Source of the DNA: Arenicola marina
Taxonomy: Eukaryota > Annelida > Polychaeta > Arenicolidae
Reading direction: 5' to 3'
DNA length: 64,000 nucleotides
Assembly: GCA_964019135.1 (NCBI GenBank)
Contig: OZ025265.1
Span: 27,255,143 to 27,319,142, forward strand
Made by a program: the position numbers and the translations under genes. Position 1 is the stretch's first letter; each line of letters begins with the position of its first letter. Positions 36,826-49,698 of this stretch are shown one piece after another. The notes under the pieces were generated by a model. That model was not told the origin of the DNA. It saw only the letters and a list, made by a program, of their open reading frames with translations, and ran no database searches.

Positions 36826-39800
36826 GCTAACAGACGTCTTTAAGACCCCGGTGTGTAGGCGTGCAGAGCAGAGAGTCATCATGGGAGTCTTACCCTTCTT
36901 CCACATCTACGGTCTGGTCTGTGTCATCTTCAGCTCCCTCTATGTTGGAGATGCCGTGGTAGTCTTGCCTCATTTTAGGCTTCGAACCTTTCTTGAAGCC
37001 ATCCAAAATCACAAAATATGACAGCATGAAAAGAAATCTGTATTTCTGTTGTATTGATTGGGAATTATCCATAAATATCAGCGTGATCATCTCAACGCTG
37101 ATTGGTTCAAATGCTCGACGCTGATTGGTTGACAATTTCCAAATCTTGAAGTCGATCGAAACTTTAAAACATGCGCAAAACTTACAATGCGTGGAAACCG
37201 ACTCTCAAATTGCTTATAGCAAAGTTGATTGATTTCAATAAACGTTACAACGTATCTCATCGTGTGAACAGGGCATTATGCAATAACACACTTTTTTTTT
37301 TTTTTTTTTTTTATTTCAAAATAAAAGTGCGGCACATAGGTACATCAAGTCCAAAACAATAAAACCTGATGAAGAAAGAAAAGACATTGTTTACGTCAAT
37401 GCAATATTTAGTTTCTCAAGCCAGTTACATATATTTTTAATTTTTGTTACCCTGGCTACCCTGTATATGTTAATTTTTTGTTTTAATTCAGCCAGAAATA
37501 ATTTATTGATATCGGAGTGAACACATCTGGTTTCTTTAATGAAAATGACCATGAAGCCTGTCCACAATATCGCTTTTATTATGCGTGACGTGTCCCACAG
37601 GTCACGTGGCTCTTCATCGCCCTGATGTTGGCCAAGGACCCCCAGGTGGCGCTGTACGACATGAGCAGCGTCGAGTCCTTAAACAGCGGCGCGGCTCCGC
37701 TGGGGAGCGACACTATTCGCGATATCCGGGAACGTCTGGGACTGCGTGATGTCAGACAAGGTGATAGATTAATGGCCATGTTGAGGCTCGAACAGTTCTT
37801 GGCAATATATAGTTCATTGCGAGCCAGGCAAGATGATTATCTATATGCTAACCACTGGCTACATGGCTCCACTCTCCTTGCCTTCTCCCATTGACGCGAT
37901 GTGCCCAAAGGTGGTTAAAGCGTCCACAATAAACAACCAACCAACCAACCAACCAAATTGACGACCTCGCCGACAACATTTAATTTACCAGCGTGGAAGT
38001 TAATGTCACTTACCCTGTACATATAAGTCGTTGCGGTTTCATTTTGTCCATGTTGTTGAAAATTTAATGGGTTTTTTTTGGCTTTAAGGATACGGATTGA
38101 CGGAAACCAGTCCCGTGGCTCTGGCGAGTCCGTGCTACACGGCGAAATATGGGTCTTCGGGACTGATAGTGCCAAACACCGAAATAAAGGTGACACATTC
38201 AGTAATGCCGTCAGAGTGTGTGAGAATTCCAGTTGAATGACGACAAATTTTGACTAGACATAGTAACAGAATTGCGAAATATAGCGAGTAAATGTTTACA
38301 TATATTTATGTGGCAGAGAACTTTACACCAGCGGAAAATTCCCTCTTCCAGATATTGGATCCGGATAGCGGCCAAGATCTAGGTCCAAACCAGGATGGAG
38401 AGCTCTGGATCCGAGGTCCTCATGTGATGAAAGGCTACTACAAGCGACCGGAGGCCACAGCGAGCACCGTGGACAGGGAGGGGTGGCTGCACTCAGGTCT
38501 GTACAGCCACCGTGGACAGGGAGGGGTGGCTGCACTCAGGTCTGTACAGCCACCGTAGACAGGGAGCGGTGGCTGCACTCTGGTCTGTACAGCCACCGTG
38601 GACAGGGAGGGGTGGCTGTACTCAGGACTGGAAGGGGTGGGGGTTGGGGTGAAGGTTGCTCAACTCGGTATATTCTAGGTTTCTACGATCATGGTCTGCT
38701 AAATTCGTATTTGTATTCGCTATTTGTAACACAAGTAAATATACCACTTACGAGACCAATGCTGCCAGTTGTATCAATAGTAACGCCAGCATAATCGCAC
38801 GCAACATGATGTATATTTTGCACACCGCCCTTATTTGTGTCCCTTCAGTGTGAAGTGTCTACATTGCAGGCGACATCGGACATTATAACGACGACGGATA
38901 TTTCTATGTTGTGGACCGACTGAAGGAACTCATTAAATACAAAGGTTTCCAGGCGAGTGACAGCGTCTATACGATAATAAGGCCAACGGATGCAGTTTTC
39001 ACCAATATTTCAGGAAAGGAAGGGCTTTATCATGTGAAACAAAAGATGCCGGAGCGATATATGGGCTTTGCATAATTAGTCCATAAAGGCGTCAGACTTA
39101 TTGTATGTCATCATATCATTCATATTCCTACTATTCTTTCACCCATCGGCATGGGTTACTCTAGTTGCACCTGGAATAATTTTAACTTCTATTTGTGCAT
39201 TTCAAAGCTGACACGTTTTTCTTACTAGAAAAATGGTGTCAAAGGAGACTATACACTTCGCGATTATGCTCTTTGGTTGGAACGAAAAACGCCCAATCAT
39301 GCGTGGTGTACGCCTAATATATTTTATATGTGTATATCAAGCACTATAGCCCTCCAAGTCAACTTGGGCTCACTTGAGGAGCATCCAGAAATATTAACTG
39401 GAGGATCTTATACAGTGCACCCAGTAAGCCGGGACGCAAAATATTTTTTTAAAACAATCGATGTCGTTCAACATGTCCAATATGAACAAAACAATGGCGT
39501 GGTCCAGACACATTATAAAGGATCACGTGTTGCTTGGTCAAGAGCCGTAACAAATGCCAGGGTACTAAGCAATTGACAATGGTTTGGCTCGAATTTCTTG
39601 CCTCTATATATCCATACCGTCGTCCAACACCCTGAACCCCGAGTGAAGCATTCAGCATTCAGCGTGAAGCCGTGATTCTGACAGGTGCCCCCGGCTGAGG
39701 GGTAGACTCATATTTAGGGTACGACTATTATAGAAAATGAAAAGCCATAACTAGAGTTGGAAACAAAACACAAACAGCACAACTTACTTGCGAAGCATCC

Positions 39801-40580
39801 ACAAATGATCTGGAGGGACTCGGGGTTTGGAAGAGGATGTTTGTCACTGCTGTACCTAATGACAAGTTGTTACTGTAACAGGTGCCCCCGGCTGAGGTGG
39901 AGAGCCTACTGCTGACCCACCCAGGGGTGAGGGACGTGGCGGTGATCGGGGTGCCTGACGAGATGGCGGGGGAGCTCCCTCGGGCCTTCGTCGTCCTCAA
40001 GGACGGACAGAAAGTATCGGGGAGGGAAATAGCGGAATTCGTGGCAGGTGCGTTTACTAGGTGTCCCTCTGTTATACATTATACATTTCTGAATTGTTTC
40101 GAAGAAGGTTCCAAAACCATATATTGCGATCGTCATTTGTGTGAAAAAAAATTAAACAATGCTATGATAACAATCATTATCTAAGAGAGAAAGAATGAAA
40201 TTTGTTTCTGGTTAATATCATCTGATAGAGTAAGTATATGTTCAAAGAATGCGTTGATGTAACAATACATAGCGATGGGGACGGGGTGGGTGGCCTTCAA
40301 AAGAACAAGTGATTACCGCGTGATCTATATCCGTAGCGGATGAAATGATACGCATATCGGCGCAAATATTGGCACTAAAAATCTGCCTAATGATTATCCG
40401 GTTTCCTAATATTTATGCGGATTTGCAACTTTCTCTTTTGTCCCAGCCAACGCGGCGCCCCACAAACGCCTGCGCGGCGGAGTAGAACTCGTCACGGAAA
40501 TACCAAAAAGCGCAAGCGGAAAGATCCTGCGACGTGTGCTTAGACAAAGGGTTAAAGACTCCCTGATCGCCAAGCTGTGA
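36826..40580 (+). pseudogene. 5'-truncated acyl-CoA synthetase, copy 5 (exons 5-11 only)
   Basis: Exon equivalents: 36826-37015, 37601-37760, 38089-38189, 38352-38496, 38870-38952, 39882-40047, 40447-40580. It has the same defects as copy 3: no exons 1-4, dead exon 5 donor (AAA/atatg), loss of VPPI in exon 6 and an AT-rich insertion in intron 5 with a longer T run near 37.29 kb. It differs by PLGSDTIRD in exon 6 and HYNDDGYF in exon 9. The GC donor of intron 9 is kept and the C-terminus is AKL. Shared defects show that copies 3 and 5 descend from one already broken copy. Confidence 0.82.
38466..38627 (+). repeat. 43-bp exon 8/intron 8 minisatellite, copy 5
   Basis: About 3.8 units with the same variants as copy 3, starting inside exon 8. 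Confidence 0.8.
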
Positions 40581-40945
40581 GGACCGTCGATCACAATCTG
40601 CGACCTCCACTGATGAACAGGGTTAAAATATTGTGACCCTCAAGCCGTGAGTGCCGACAATGAGATACTGCGACTTCTCCTGGGCCAGAGGGTTAAAACG
40701 ACCATGATGTTTAAGAAGTCAGTATCGCCGGCAAGAGTGCAAAATGTTACATATACTGTGACTACCATCGACATCTCGCCACGGCGTCTACTGATCCACA
40801 AGATTAAAACAACCCTGACATTCTTGCAGACAGTGTGACTGTCACTCGCAAGAGACTGAGGCGCCTACTGAGACAAAGGTTTAAAGATACCATGACGCCT
40901 AGACAGCTGGTGTGGCTGGCAGGAGAGTGCGGCGCGAGCGGTTAA
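40581..40945 (+). repeat. Degenerate exon 11 end repeats after copy 5
   Basis: Same array as after copies 1 and 3, with its own substitutions. Confidence 0.65.
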
Positions 40946-42292
40946 AAATATTGTCACATCGGAACTGATATATGATTCAACTGTGAAACCATTGCATAAT
41001 AACCAAAACGTATCGTAACTTTAGAAAACATTGACCTTTTAAGTATATGCAGTTTGCAGTTTGGCTAAAGAATTCAACTTGGCAAGTCTTTTATTAATAA
41101 AAAACACACACAACCAGAAACACATGAGTTATGTTGGCATAGATGTATAACCTGCAAACGGGGAAAAGAGTGAGTGCGATGACGATGTGCCAGACAGGCA
41201 TATTTTGATAAATCGACATTCGACATTGACCCCCAAATTTCGACATTGGGGATCTGTAAAAAGCGACATCGACATAGATTCTGGAAAAAAAGCGACACGG
41301 CAGACCTATTATGGTAATTGCATGTGTGTGAATGAGGGACCCCGAAAAAGAGAAGAGAAACGGGAAAACAATCTCCCCATATAAACGAGCTGCAAAAGCT
41401 GTCTGTATTCCAAATGCTCTTCCAATTCCGCAATTAACAAGTCCATCGTGGATTTCATTACATTTATATGAACAGCGTCGTATAACACAGCTACAGTGAT
41501 CCTTATATTTATATTATCGCGACTATAAATAGTTTATATTCTCTTTATATTCTCGGCTCCCACAAATCGTCAATACGAAATTACATTTTGGTTTGAGGGC
41601 GTGATATCTTTTGTTGTCTCTCCAAAAAAGCTTTAAACGGGTTAAATGGTTTAAACTATTTATTTAACGAGGGTACTCTGAATAGTATACGCTAGAAACA
41701 TGGGGCTTCCTATATAAATGAAAAGCAACTGGTTGGCATCTGTCCGTCTGCGATACGCTGGGCTAAGACATGGGATGGACGGGAGAAGGCTTGCGATGTT
41801 CAGACAATTCACTAAATCGCAAATGCATGGTGTTAGGCTTTTTACTGGCCCTTCAACAAGCTGCAGGTGCCTGCTATTTTCATTATGTGCCAGAGGCCAC
41901 GAGGTGGACAATGATACGGCAGGGTTGCTACAAAGCGATTTTGAGACAATGCAATGCCTAACACCCCGCTAACTCGCGCCATCGTTAAAATAACCCTGGA
42001 GTTATACACAGTTATACACAAATACACAGTGCACGAGAACCACATTTCCTGGCCTAGGACACCTAGTACATATGTCGCAAAGGAATATCTGGTGTGATTG
42101 AAACGTCAAACTTTTGTTCCTGCGCCTTGTGTAAATAAATGTGATGACGCGGAATAGTCTGAGTTACATGATATTCATTACATGGTATTGATCCGATGAA
42201 TCTCTCACGACACATCTATGACACCAATGTCGTTAATTGACATGTAAATCCACTTCTTCCAGGTTTGTTTTCAGTATTAAAATGCGTTCGCA
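40946..42292. other. Convergent spacer between copies 5 and 6
   Basis: Duplicate of 9996-11322 with small indels, including an added ACAGTTATAC-type repeat near 42.0 kb. No gene recognised. Confidence 0.5.
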
Positions 42293-43716
42293 TTTATTAT
42301 TAAGTATGTACTACAATGTCGCAGGGGTGAATTAAGAACCGACATTACATTGTCTCAGAAGGTGTTGCAGAATCTGGTCGACGGTCACAGCTTGGCGATC
42401 AGGGAGTCTTTAACCCTATGTCTAAGCACACGCCGCAGTATTTTACTGTCGGCACCCACTGCCAGAGCGTCACAATATGTTAACCCAGTCCCTCAGTGGC
42501 GGTCGCAGACTATGGTCGACGGTCCTCACAGCTTGGCGATCAGGGAGTCTTTAACCCTGTGTCTAAGCACACGTCGCAGGATCTTTCCGCTTGCGCTTTT
42601 CGGTATTTCCGTGACGAGTTCCACCCCGCCGCGCAGGCGTTTGTGGGGCGCCGCGTTGGCTGGTGGATAAAGAAAAGGAAATTACAGTTAATACGTGCAA
42701 AACAGCTTATGAAACGAGGTGACGATTTGTCTGATTTACTTTAGCGTATAAGGTAATTTATTATGACAAACCCTCCCCAACTTTTTCTGCCAACCCGTTG
42801 CCTGCGATTCACGCGATCGAATAATGCAGAAACCATAATGTTTATTAAGACACTTATTCTCTATCGATGGTCATACTTACTTACCAGGTGATATATTTAT
42901 CACGAATACCGCTTTTTTCTCCTGTGATAGAAATTTGCTATCACAATGCTGTATAATGCCTATTTAACGACGTGTAATGATCATGAGTGTAACAGTGTGA
43001 TTTGGTAACCTTATTGTAATCAGTAAAACATAAGCGATACATAGCTTGAGAATGCAAGCTGTGACCATGTTTTCTGTTTGTTGTGTACACACACCTACAG
43101 AACGCACCTGCCACGAATTCCGCTATTTCTCTCTCTGATACTTTCTGTCCGTCCTTGAGGACGACGAAGGCCCGAGGGAGCTCCCCCGCCATCTCGTCAT
43201 GCACTCCAATCACCGCCACGTCCCTCACCCCCGGATGGGTCAGCAGTAGGCTCTCAACCTCAGCCGGGGGCACCTGTCAAAGTCACACCTTGTCACTAGG
43301 TACATATATTAGCAGCATTCTCTTCAAAATCCGATGACCAGTTTATTTGTGGATGCTTCGAGTTTTTCTGGTTGTGTTTTGCTTGCAATCCAAATTATTA
43401 CCTATCCCTTTTGGAATAATTGTGCCCTGAATACAAGTATAAATGTAATAGACATGATGCATATTGCGACCTTTCTGGAAACTGCTTCCCCAAAGCCCCA
43501 TTTCAATAGGGACGTTATCACTTACCTGGAAGCCTTTGTACTTAATCAGTTCCTTCAGTCTGTCCACGACATAGAAATATCCGTCATCGTCATAATGTCC
43601 GATGTCGCCTGCATTGTAGACACTTCACATTGAAGGAACGCAAATAAGGGCGGTTTACATAATATTCAGCGTGTAATGTGTCATTAACCTAGCGTTGCTA
43701 TGGGTTGAACTAGCAG

Positions 43717-44605
43717 CATTGATCTTTACTCACAGGCAAGAAATAGAAAGGGTGCAAACGAGATTTTGCAAATATGTACTCGGAGTGTCGTCGAAAACGT
43801 CTAATGTAGCAACGATCGGCGAATGTGGTCGGCTGTCCATGAACGTTTATTATATGATAAAATGTATCAAGTACTGGCTACGAATTGTGTTAGATTATGA
43901 TAGATCGAGATATCCGAAGAGTTGCTACAATATGTTGTCCGATTTAGACCAGGCAGGCAGAACCACATGGGTAACGCATGTGAAGAATTTATTATTTTGC
44001 AATGGATTTGGTGTGGTGTGGCTTAGCCAAAGTGTGGGAGATACGAACAGTTTTATATCTGAATTGAAAGCCAGACTGTCTGATATTGCAAAGCAAACTT
44101 GGATAGAAGAGTCTCAAGCTTTAACAAAGTTAGATACTTATTGTGAAATTAAATCATTATTAGAACCAGAAATGTATTTACATAAAATTAACCACAGGCG
44201 ACACAGGATAGCCCTTGCCAGGCTGCGTTGTAGTAATCATAGACTTGCTGTCGAGAGAGAGAGGGGTCAGAAGGAACGAAGCCAAAGATTTTGTTTATAC
44301 TGTAAGAGTAAAGGAATCGATATATTGGAAGATGAATACCACTTTGTGATGATATGCGGGTTATATAAAGAACTCCGCATAAAATATTTACCTAGCTTTA
44401 GCTTTCCAAGCAAAATAAAATTTATTACACTTATGCGCTCCAAGAATACTGTATTCCTGAATAACCTAGGTGCATTCTGCTACCATGCAACAAAATTACA
44501 CTGTTTAAAATCTTAAGTAGCGTGCAACTTATTATGTAAATGTTTGTATATGTTCCATGGGCACGTGGCCCGAAAGTGCAATAAAGACACACAATACATT
44601 GATCT
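43717..44605 (+). mobile_element. 5'-truncated LINE with target-site duplication, intron 8 of copy 6
   Basis: The insertion spans about 43726-44596 between direct repeats CATTGATCT (43717-43725 and 44597-44605). The open frame to 44516 encodes the C-terminal part of a non-LTR retrotransposon protein: [44 protein letters not shown] and a CxxC...DEYHFVMxC motif typical of the region after reverse transcriptase. The 3' UTR includes GGGCACGTGGCCCGAAAG and AATAAAGACACACAATA at the end. The reverse transcriptase and endonuclease are absent, so the copy is dead on arrival. The clade is not certain. Confidence 0.85.
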
Positions 44606-44689
44606 CGTACGTGGTATTTACCCTTGAAAATGTATAACGAATTTAGCCGATAATGATCTTAGAAACCCTCATTGTTGTACATACTGAAC

Positions 44690-44953
44690 AGTCACCCCTC
44701 ACTGTCCACGGTGAGGGTACAGGCCTAAGTCCTGTCACCCCTCACTGTCCACGGTGGGGGTACAAAACTGAGTGCAGTCACCCCTCCCTGTCCACGTTGG
44801 CTGTACAAACCTGAGTGCAGCCACCCCTCCCTGTCCACGGTGGCTGTACAGACCTGAGTGCAGCCACCCCTCCCTGTCCATGGTGGCTGTACAGACCTGA
44901 GTGCACGGTGGGGATACAGACCTGAGTGCAGCCACCCCTCCCTGTCCACGATG
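44690..44953 (-). repeat. 43-bp exon 8/intron 8 minisatellite, copy 6
   Basis: About six units, one of them shortened near 44905 where CACGGTGGGG follows GAGTG directly. The right edge is the coding end of exon 8. Confidence 0.8.
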
Positions 44954-47900
44954 GTCGATGTGGCGTCCGGTCGCTTGTAGTAGCCTTTCATCACCTGAGG
45001 ACCTCGGATCCAGAGCTCTCCATCCTGGTTTGGACCCAGATTCCGACCGCTATCTGGGTCTACTATCTGGATAACGGATTATTTTCTGATACAAAACTCC
45101 CTGTCACATACATTTGATGATTTTAATCAATTCATTCTTCATTTCTGTTAATAAAATACCTCAACATCATTCGTGATTTCAATTTTCTCATTCTTGCAAA
45201 ATTATTCAATGTGTCACCTTTATTTCGGTGTTAGGAACTATCAGTCCCGAAGAGCCGTATTTCTCTGTGTAACGGGGACTACACAGGGCGGCGGGACTAG
45301 TCTCCGTCAATCCGTAATCTGAAAACAACATTTGCAACATTTTGTGAGATCAGCCTGGATTGGAGGATAATCCCCAAAAGTCTTGAGGTGCTTGCCTAGT
45401 TTCCTTCGTCTTTTCCAAAGCTGAAGCAGCGATTGGCTAGATATCAGGTGGGAATGAGACGATCTTGGACATCTTGCCCCAAATCCAGTTCATTCTAGTG
45501 TGATTTTCATGTAGATATCATGTAATCATAGATTTATATTTAATAAAGGTGGGACCTGAGGTCTACTGCACAACTTAATTGGATCATGGTCAGATATAGA
45601 GGGCAAAGAACCGTCATCACGGGCCATTTATCGCTCACCTTGTCTGACGTCACGCAGTCCCAGACGTTCCCGGATGTCGCGAATAGTGTCGCCCCCTAGC
45701 GGGGCCGCGCCGCTGTTTAAGGTCTCGACGCTGCTTAAGTCGTACAGCGCCACCTGGGGGTCCTTGGCCAACATCAGGGCGATGGGCGGGACGATGAAGA
45801 GCCACGTGACCTGTATGTTGTATCTTGGAATTAACGATATTAGTCCAATAAGATTTCATTTCTCTTCAATGTGCGTCGATACATGTACTAATACGTTGGC
45901 AGATATTTTATTGCGTGGCATTTAATAAATGCATTCCATTCTATGTTCCCCTACCTTGTGATCTTAGATGGCTTTCAGAAAGGTCCTAAGCTCAAAACGA
46001 GGCAGAAGAAGGACGGCATCTCCAATATAGAGGGCGCTAAGTGTGATGGTGACCAGGCCGTAGATGTGGAAGAGCGGTAACACTCCCATGACGACTCCCT
46101 GAGCTCCGCGCCTGCGCACCGGGGTCTTCAAGACATCTGTCTCCCTGATGAGGTGATTGGGAGGCAAGAACGATAAAATGTCCGAAACAATTGTGCCTCT
46201 ACAATAGGCGATTCGCATTTCACACTCTCCACTAAATACCTTTGCTACAGTGCACATGCCACGTGACAAAATAGCAGACCGACGCATCGATGAAACTACC
46301 ATCCATGCATATTCAATGTGGATTATATCTAATCTTCTACGATGTATATTGGTAGTCTATAAGACTGTATCATTAAAGGTCGTTATACTCAGTGTGACGC
46401 GATGTGCAATGTCTCTATCGTAGTAACCACTTGAGATAAATATATCTGATTTTGTAACAATCTCATTGCATCACACGGGTTCACAATGTGCACAGTTTCA
46501 TGGGAATGTGAGCAAAAGTGGCGAATTCGAAATTCAAAAGATTCAAAATAAAAATTAAGGTGAAAATTCAAAACGCCGGAATGGATATATAATTATAGAA
46601 TGGTCACCTGAGCTGAAAGATGCAGGCGACCAGATTGGTGTGAGTCAACATAACCCCTTTGGCTTTTCCGGTAGTTCCCGAAGAATACGGTAACACAGCC
46701 AGGTCCTCTCCGGGGTCAATGGGTGCGGGCTGACCTCTGTGACGTCATTACCATTGCTGCGCGCGCATAGCTTCCTGAAGGGCGTGCAACCCGCGGCGTC
46801 TCCAAAAACAAAGACCTCCTGAAAAAAGGGGATTAGAGTTACCACCAAATCAAAAGCTTTCTGCTCTTGCTAACAGCCCATTTCCATTTAATACCAGGGT
46901 TATTCCCGGAATTAATGCAAATTATGGGTGGTGGAATGAGAACAGGATTATGAATAGTATGTACCTGATGCTGTACAGACGGCTTAAATCCGACTATATC
47001 ATTCCCTTTCAGCATGGGCATATATCCTACTGTTCGTACCTCCACCCCACCACACATCTGGCTGGCTGCCGTCACCTTGGTAACCACATTATCGGCTGCC
47101 GTGAAGGCAAACTTGGGTTTACAATCCGACATCTGAGAGAGAATCTCATCTGTGCTTCGGAAAGAACAAAAATTACATGATGATAATAATTCTTAAGTCA
47201 GGTGCATGTCAAGGCATGTGTTAACTTGTTTATCTGTAGTTTACCTATGTCCTGCAAATTAATCATTAGGCCCAGTTCGCAACTAAATAGTCTATGTGCC
47301 TCCCGTTAAATTTAACAATCAGAATTATCCTTCATACGCGAACATTGAAAATGTATCTAATCGAATTTGAATACTTTTAGCATTTACTGTGTTACAATAT
47401 TTCCGTACCGGCATCGGAACTATTGAACTATCGGACACCGAAAATAGAATCTGCAACTTAAACAAGCCTCTAAAACCGTTCGTGATCCCAGACCCCGTTG
47501 AGCTCTGTCAACCGTAAGGTTATGGGGGGCAGTTATGTGAGGCCGAAGTTATGTAAGGAGCGAGCTCTCTCTGCTGGCAGTGTCTAAATTTCGCTAAATT
47601 TTTAGGCGCCTTTTGTGCAGTGGCGACCCAGTTGCAGCCTATTTTGCGGCGACGAAGGCGGAGGATGTGAAGTGACAGAGGTTGGTGCCGCAAACACATA
47701 ATTTTGTGGTCCCAGACTCGGAACCTTCATGTTATTGCAGGGTGAGCTGTTAAATCTGTATATTAATCACATGGCCTCACTCGCTGCCACGTGACAGGGA
47801 GCGCATTTCTCTTTAGTAATGACGTGGGGGCTTGATTCCTAAGTTCAAACATGGTAGAATTCTTTCATTTAAAAAACAAAAATTCCCGTACACGTTAGTT

Positions 47901-49294
47901 GCGACAAAAACAAAATTTTGGACACAAGATTTCAAAATGCTTGTAGATTTTTACTGAGCTTTACCATCACCCCATCCTTTAAGTATGTCTCAAACTCTTC
48001 GCTCTGTAGTTTACCGATGGTGTAAGCCGGGTTGCATGTCGACATGATGCCTCCCAGATGTATGACGGCCAAGAGAGCCACAGGAAACTCTAGACAGTTC
48101 TGTGTACTGATGAAGACGAAGTCGCCCTTCCGGAGCCCCCTCTGGCGGAGATTATGTGCAACCTGCATGACGTCACGGTGCAGGTCACGGAAGGTCATCC
48201 GTCGTCCTGTTATGCCATCAATCTGAAATCAGCAGAAAAATTGGCTTTCGGCATCAGTTTTGTCAAAGTAATGTATATGTGGTGGAAAATGTGGGTAGGC
48301 TTATCGTTAAAGGAGTATTTCAGCTATATTTGCGCATGCCTAACAACAGTAATTTATTTGAACATTAAACTGATTAATCACAGCCAATCATAATCGAGCA
48401 TCATGGAAGGACACATCGTCACGCGCTTCGACCTGTCCCATCTACTTGTCAGCATTATACAAAAAAAATGGCTGGCAGAGGCACAGCCTTCCTGTTTCGA
48501 CATTTGCCGATACAAGCAGATACATATGTATCTTATCGGCCAACGTTCTACAAACATGGTTAAACCGGACCGATGACTTCAACCATTAATGGTTAAAAGA
48601 TGCCTCCATCAACATAAACAGGCTGAACTGCAGATTAACAGGTCATGGGTTCGCACTTTGAATATAAACAATATTAATGTGGCCGTTAGGGAGTAGTGTA
48701 TCATCAGAAATGGTGTATCCTCCACGGCATGCAGACCGGCTCTGTAGTAAAACACACTCTGCCAGCAGATTTGAAAAAATATGGACATTCCGTTATCGTA
48801 CGCTCACAATAGAAGGGTTAAACGGAAAAATAGTTCAAAATAACACGGGGTCAAAGTTCAAAGCGCTTCACCTCGAGCGAACATGAAAACATGCTTCTAA
48901 TTCATCAAAGTCTAATCAATTTGTACGATACGGTACCAATAGCATTATAAATACTAAATAGTGGTGTATTTGATGCCAAAGTGCTAATATACATGTATCT
49001 TTGATTCGCTTCGATTATATTCGTTTAAATTTGTGCGTATGAAAAATAATTCTTGTAGTTAAATTTGACGTGGGGCAGAGGGACTATAACTTAAGCGGAA
49101 CGCCATCTGCCCGGAGATCGATCCCCACCTGGACACGTTCGATTTTGTCGCAGGTTGCTGAATCAAGTAGATGCACACTACTAGTCCCCCAGAGGGCCTT
49201 TTTCGACATAGTGACACGACCATTTTTTAAATCGACCGCGCGACATTGGGGCTGCTTTAAAATAAACATGCGACATAAAACTTAGCGACGCGCG

Positions 49295-49698
49295 ACATGG
49301 ACCTCTTCTTAGCATCGACATGCGACATGGACCTCTTCATAACATCGACATGCGACATGGACCTATTCTTAGCATCGACATGCGATATGAACCTCTTTTT
49401 AGCATCGACATACGATATAGACCTTTTCTTAACATCGACATGCGACATGGACCTCTTCTTAACATCGACATGCGACATGGAACTCTTCGTAGCATCGACA
49501 TACGATATGGACCTCTTCTTAACATCGACATGCGATATGGACCTCTTCTTAGCATCGACATGCGATATGGACCTCTTCTTAACATCGACATGCGATATGG
49601 ACCTCTTCTTAGCATCGACATACGACATGGACCTCTTCTTAGCATCGGCATGCGATATGGACCTCTTCTTAGCATCGACATGCGACATGGACTTCTTA
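49295..49698. repeat. 30-bp minisatellite in intron 1 of copy 6
   Basis: About 13.5 units with the same count and nearly the same variant order as copy 4, so it was copied with the large unit. Confidence 0.85.
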
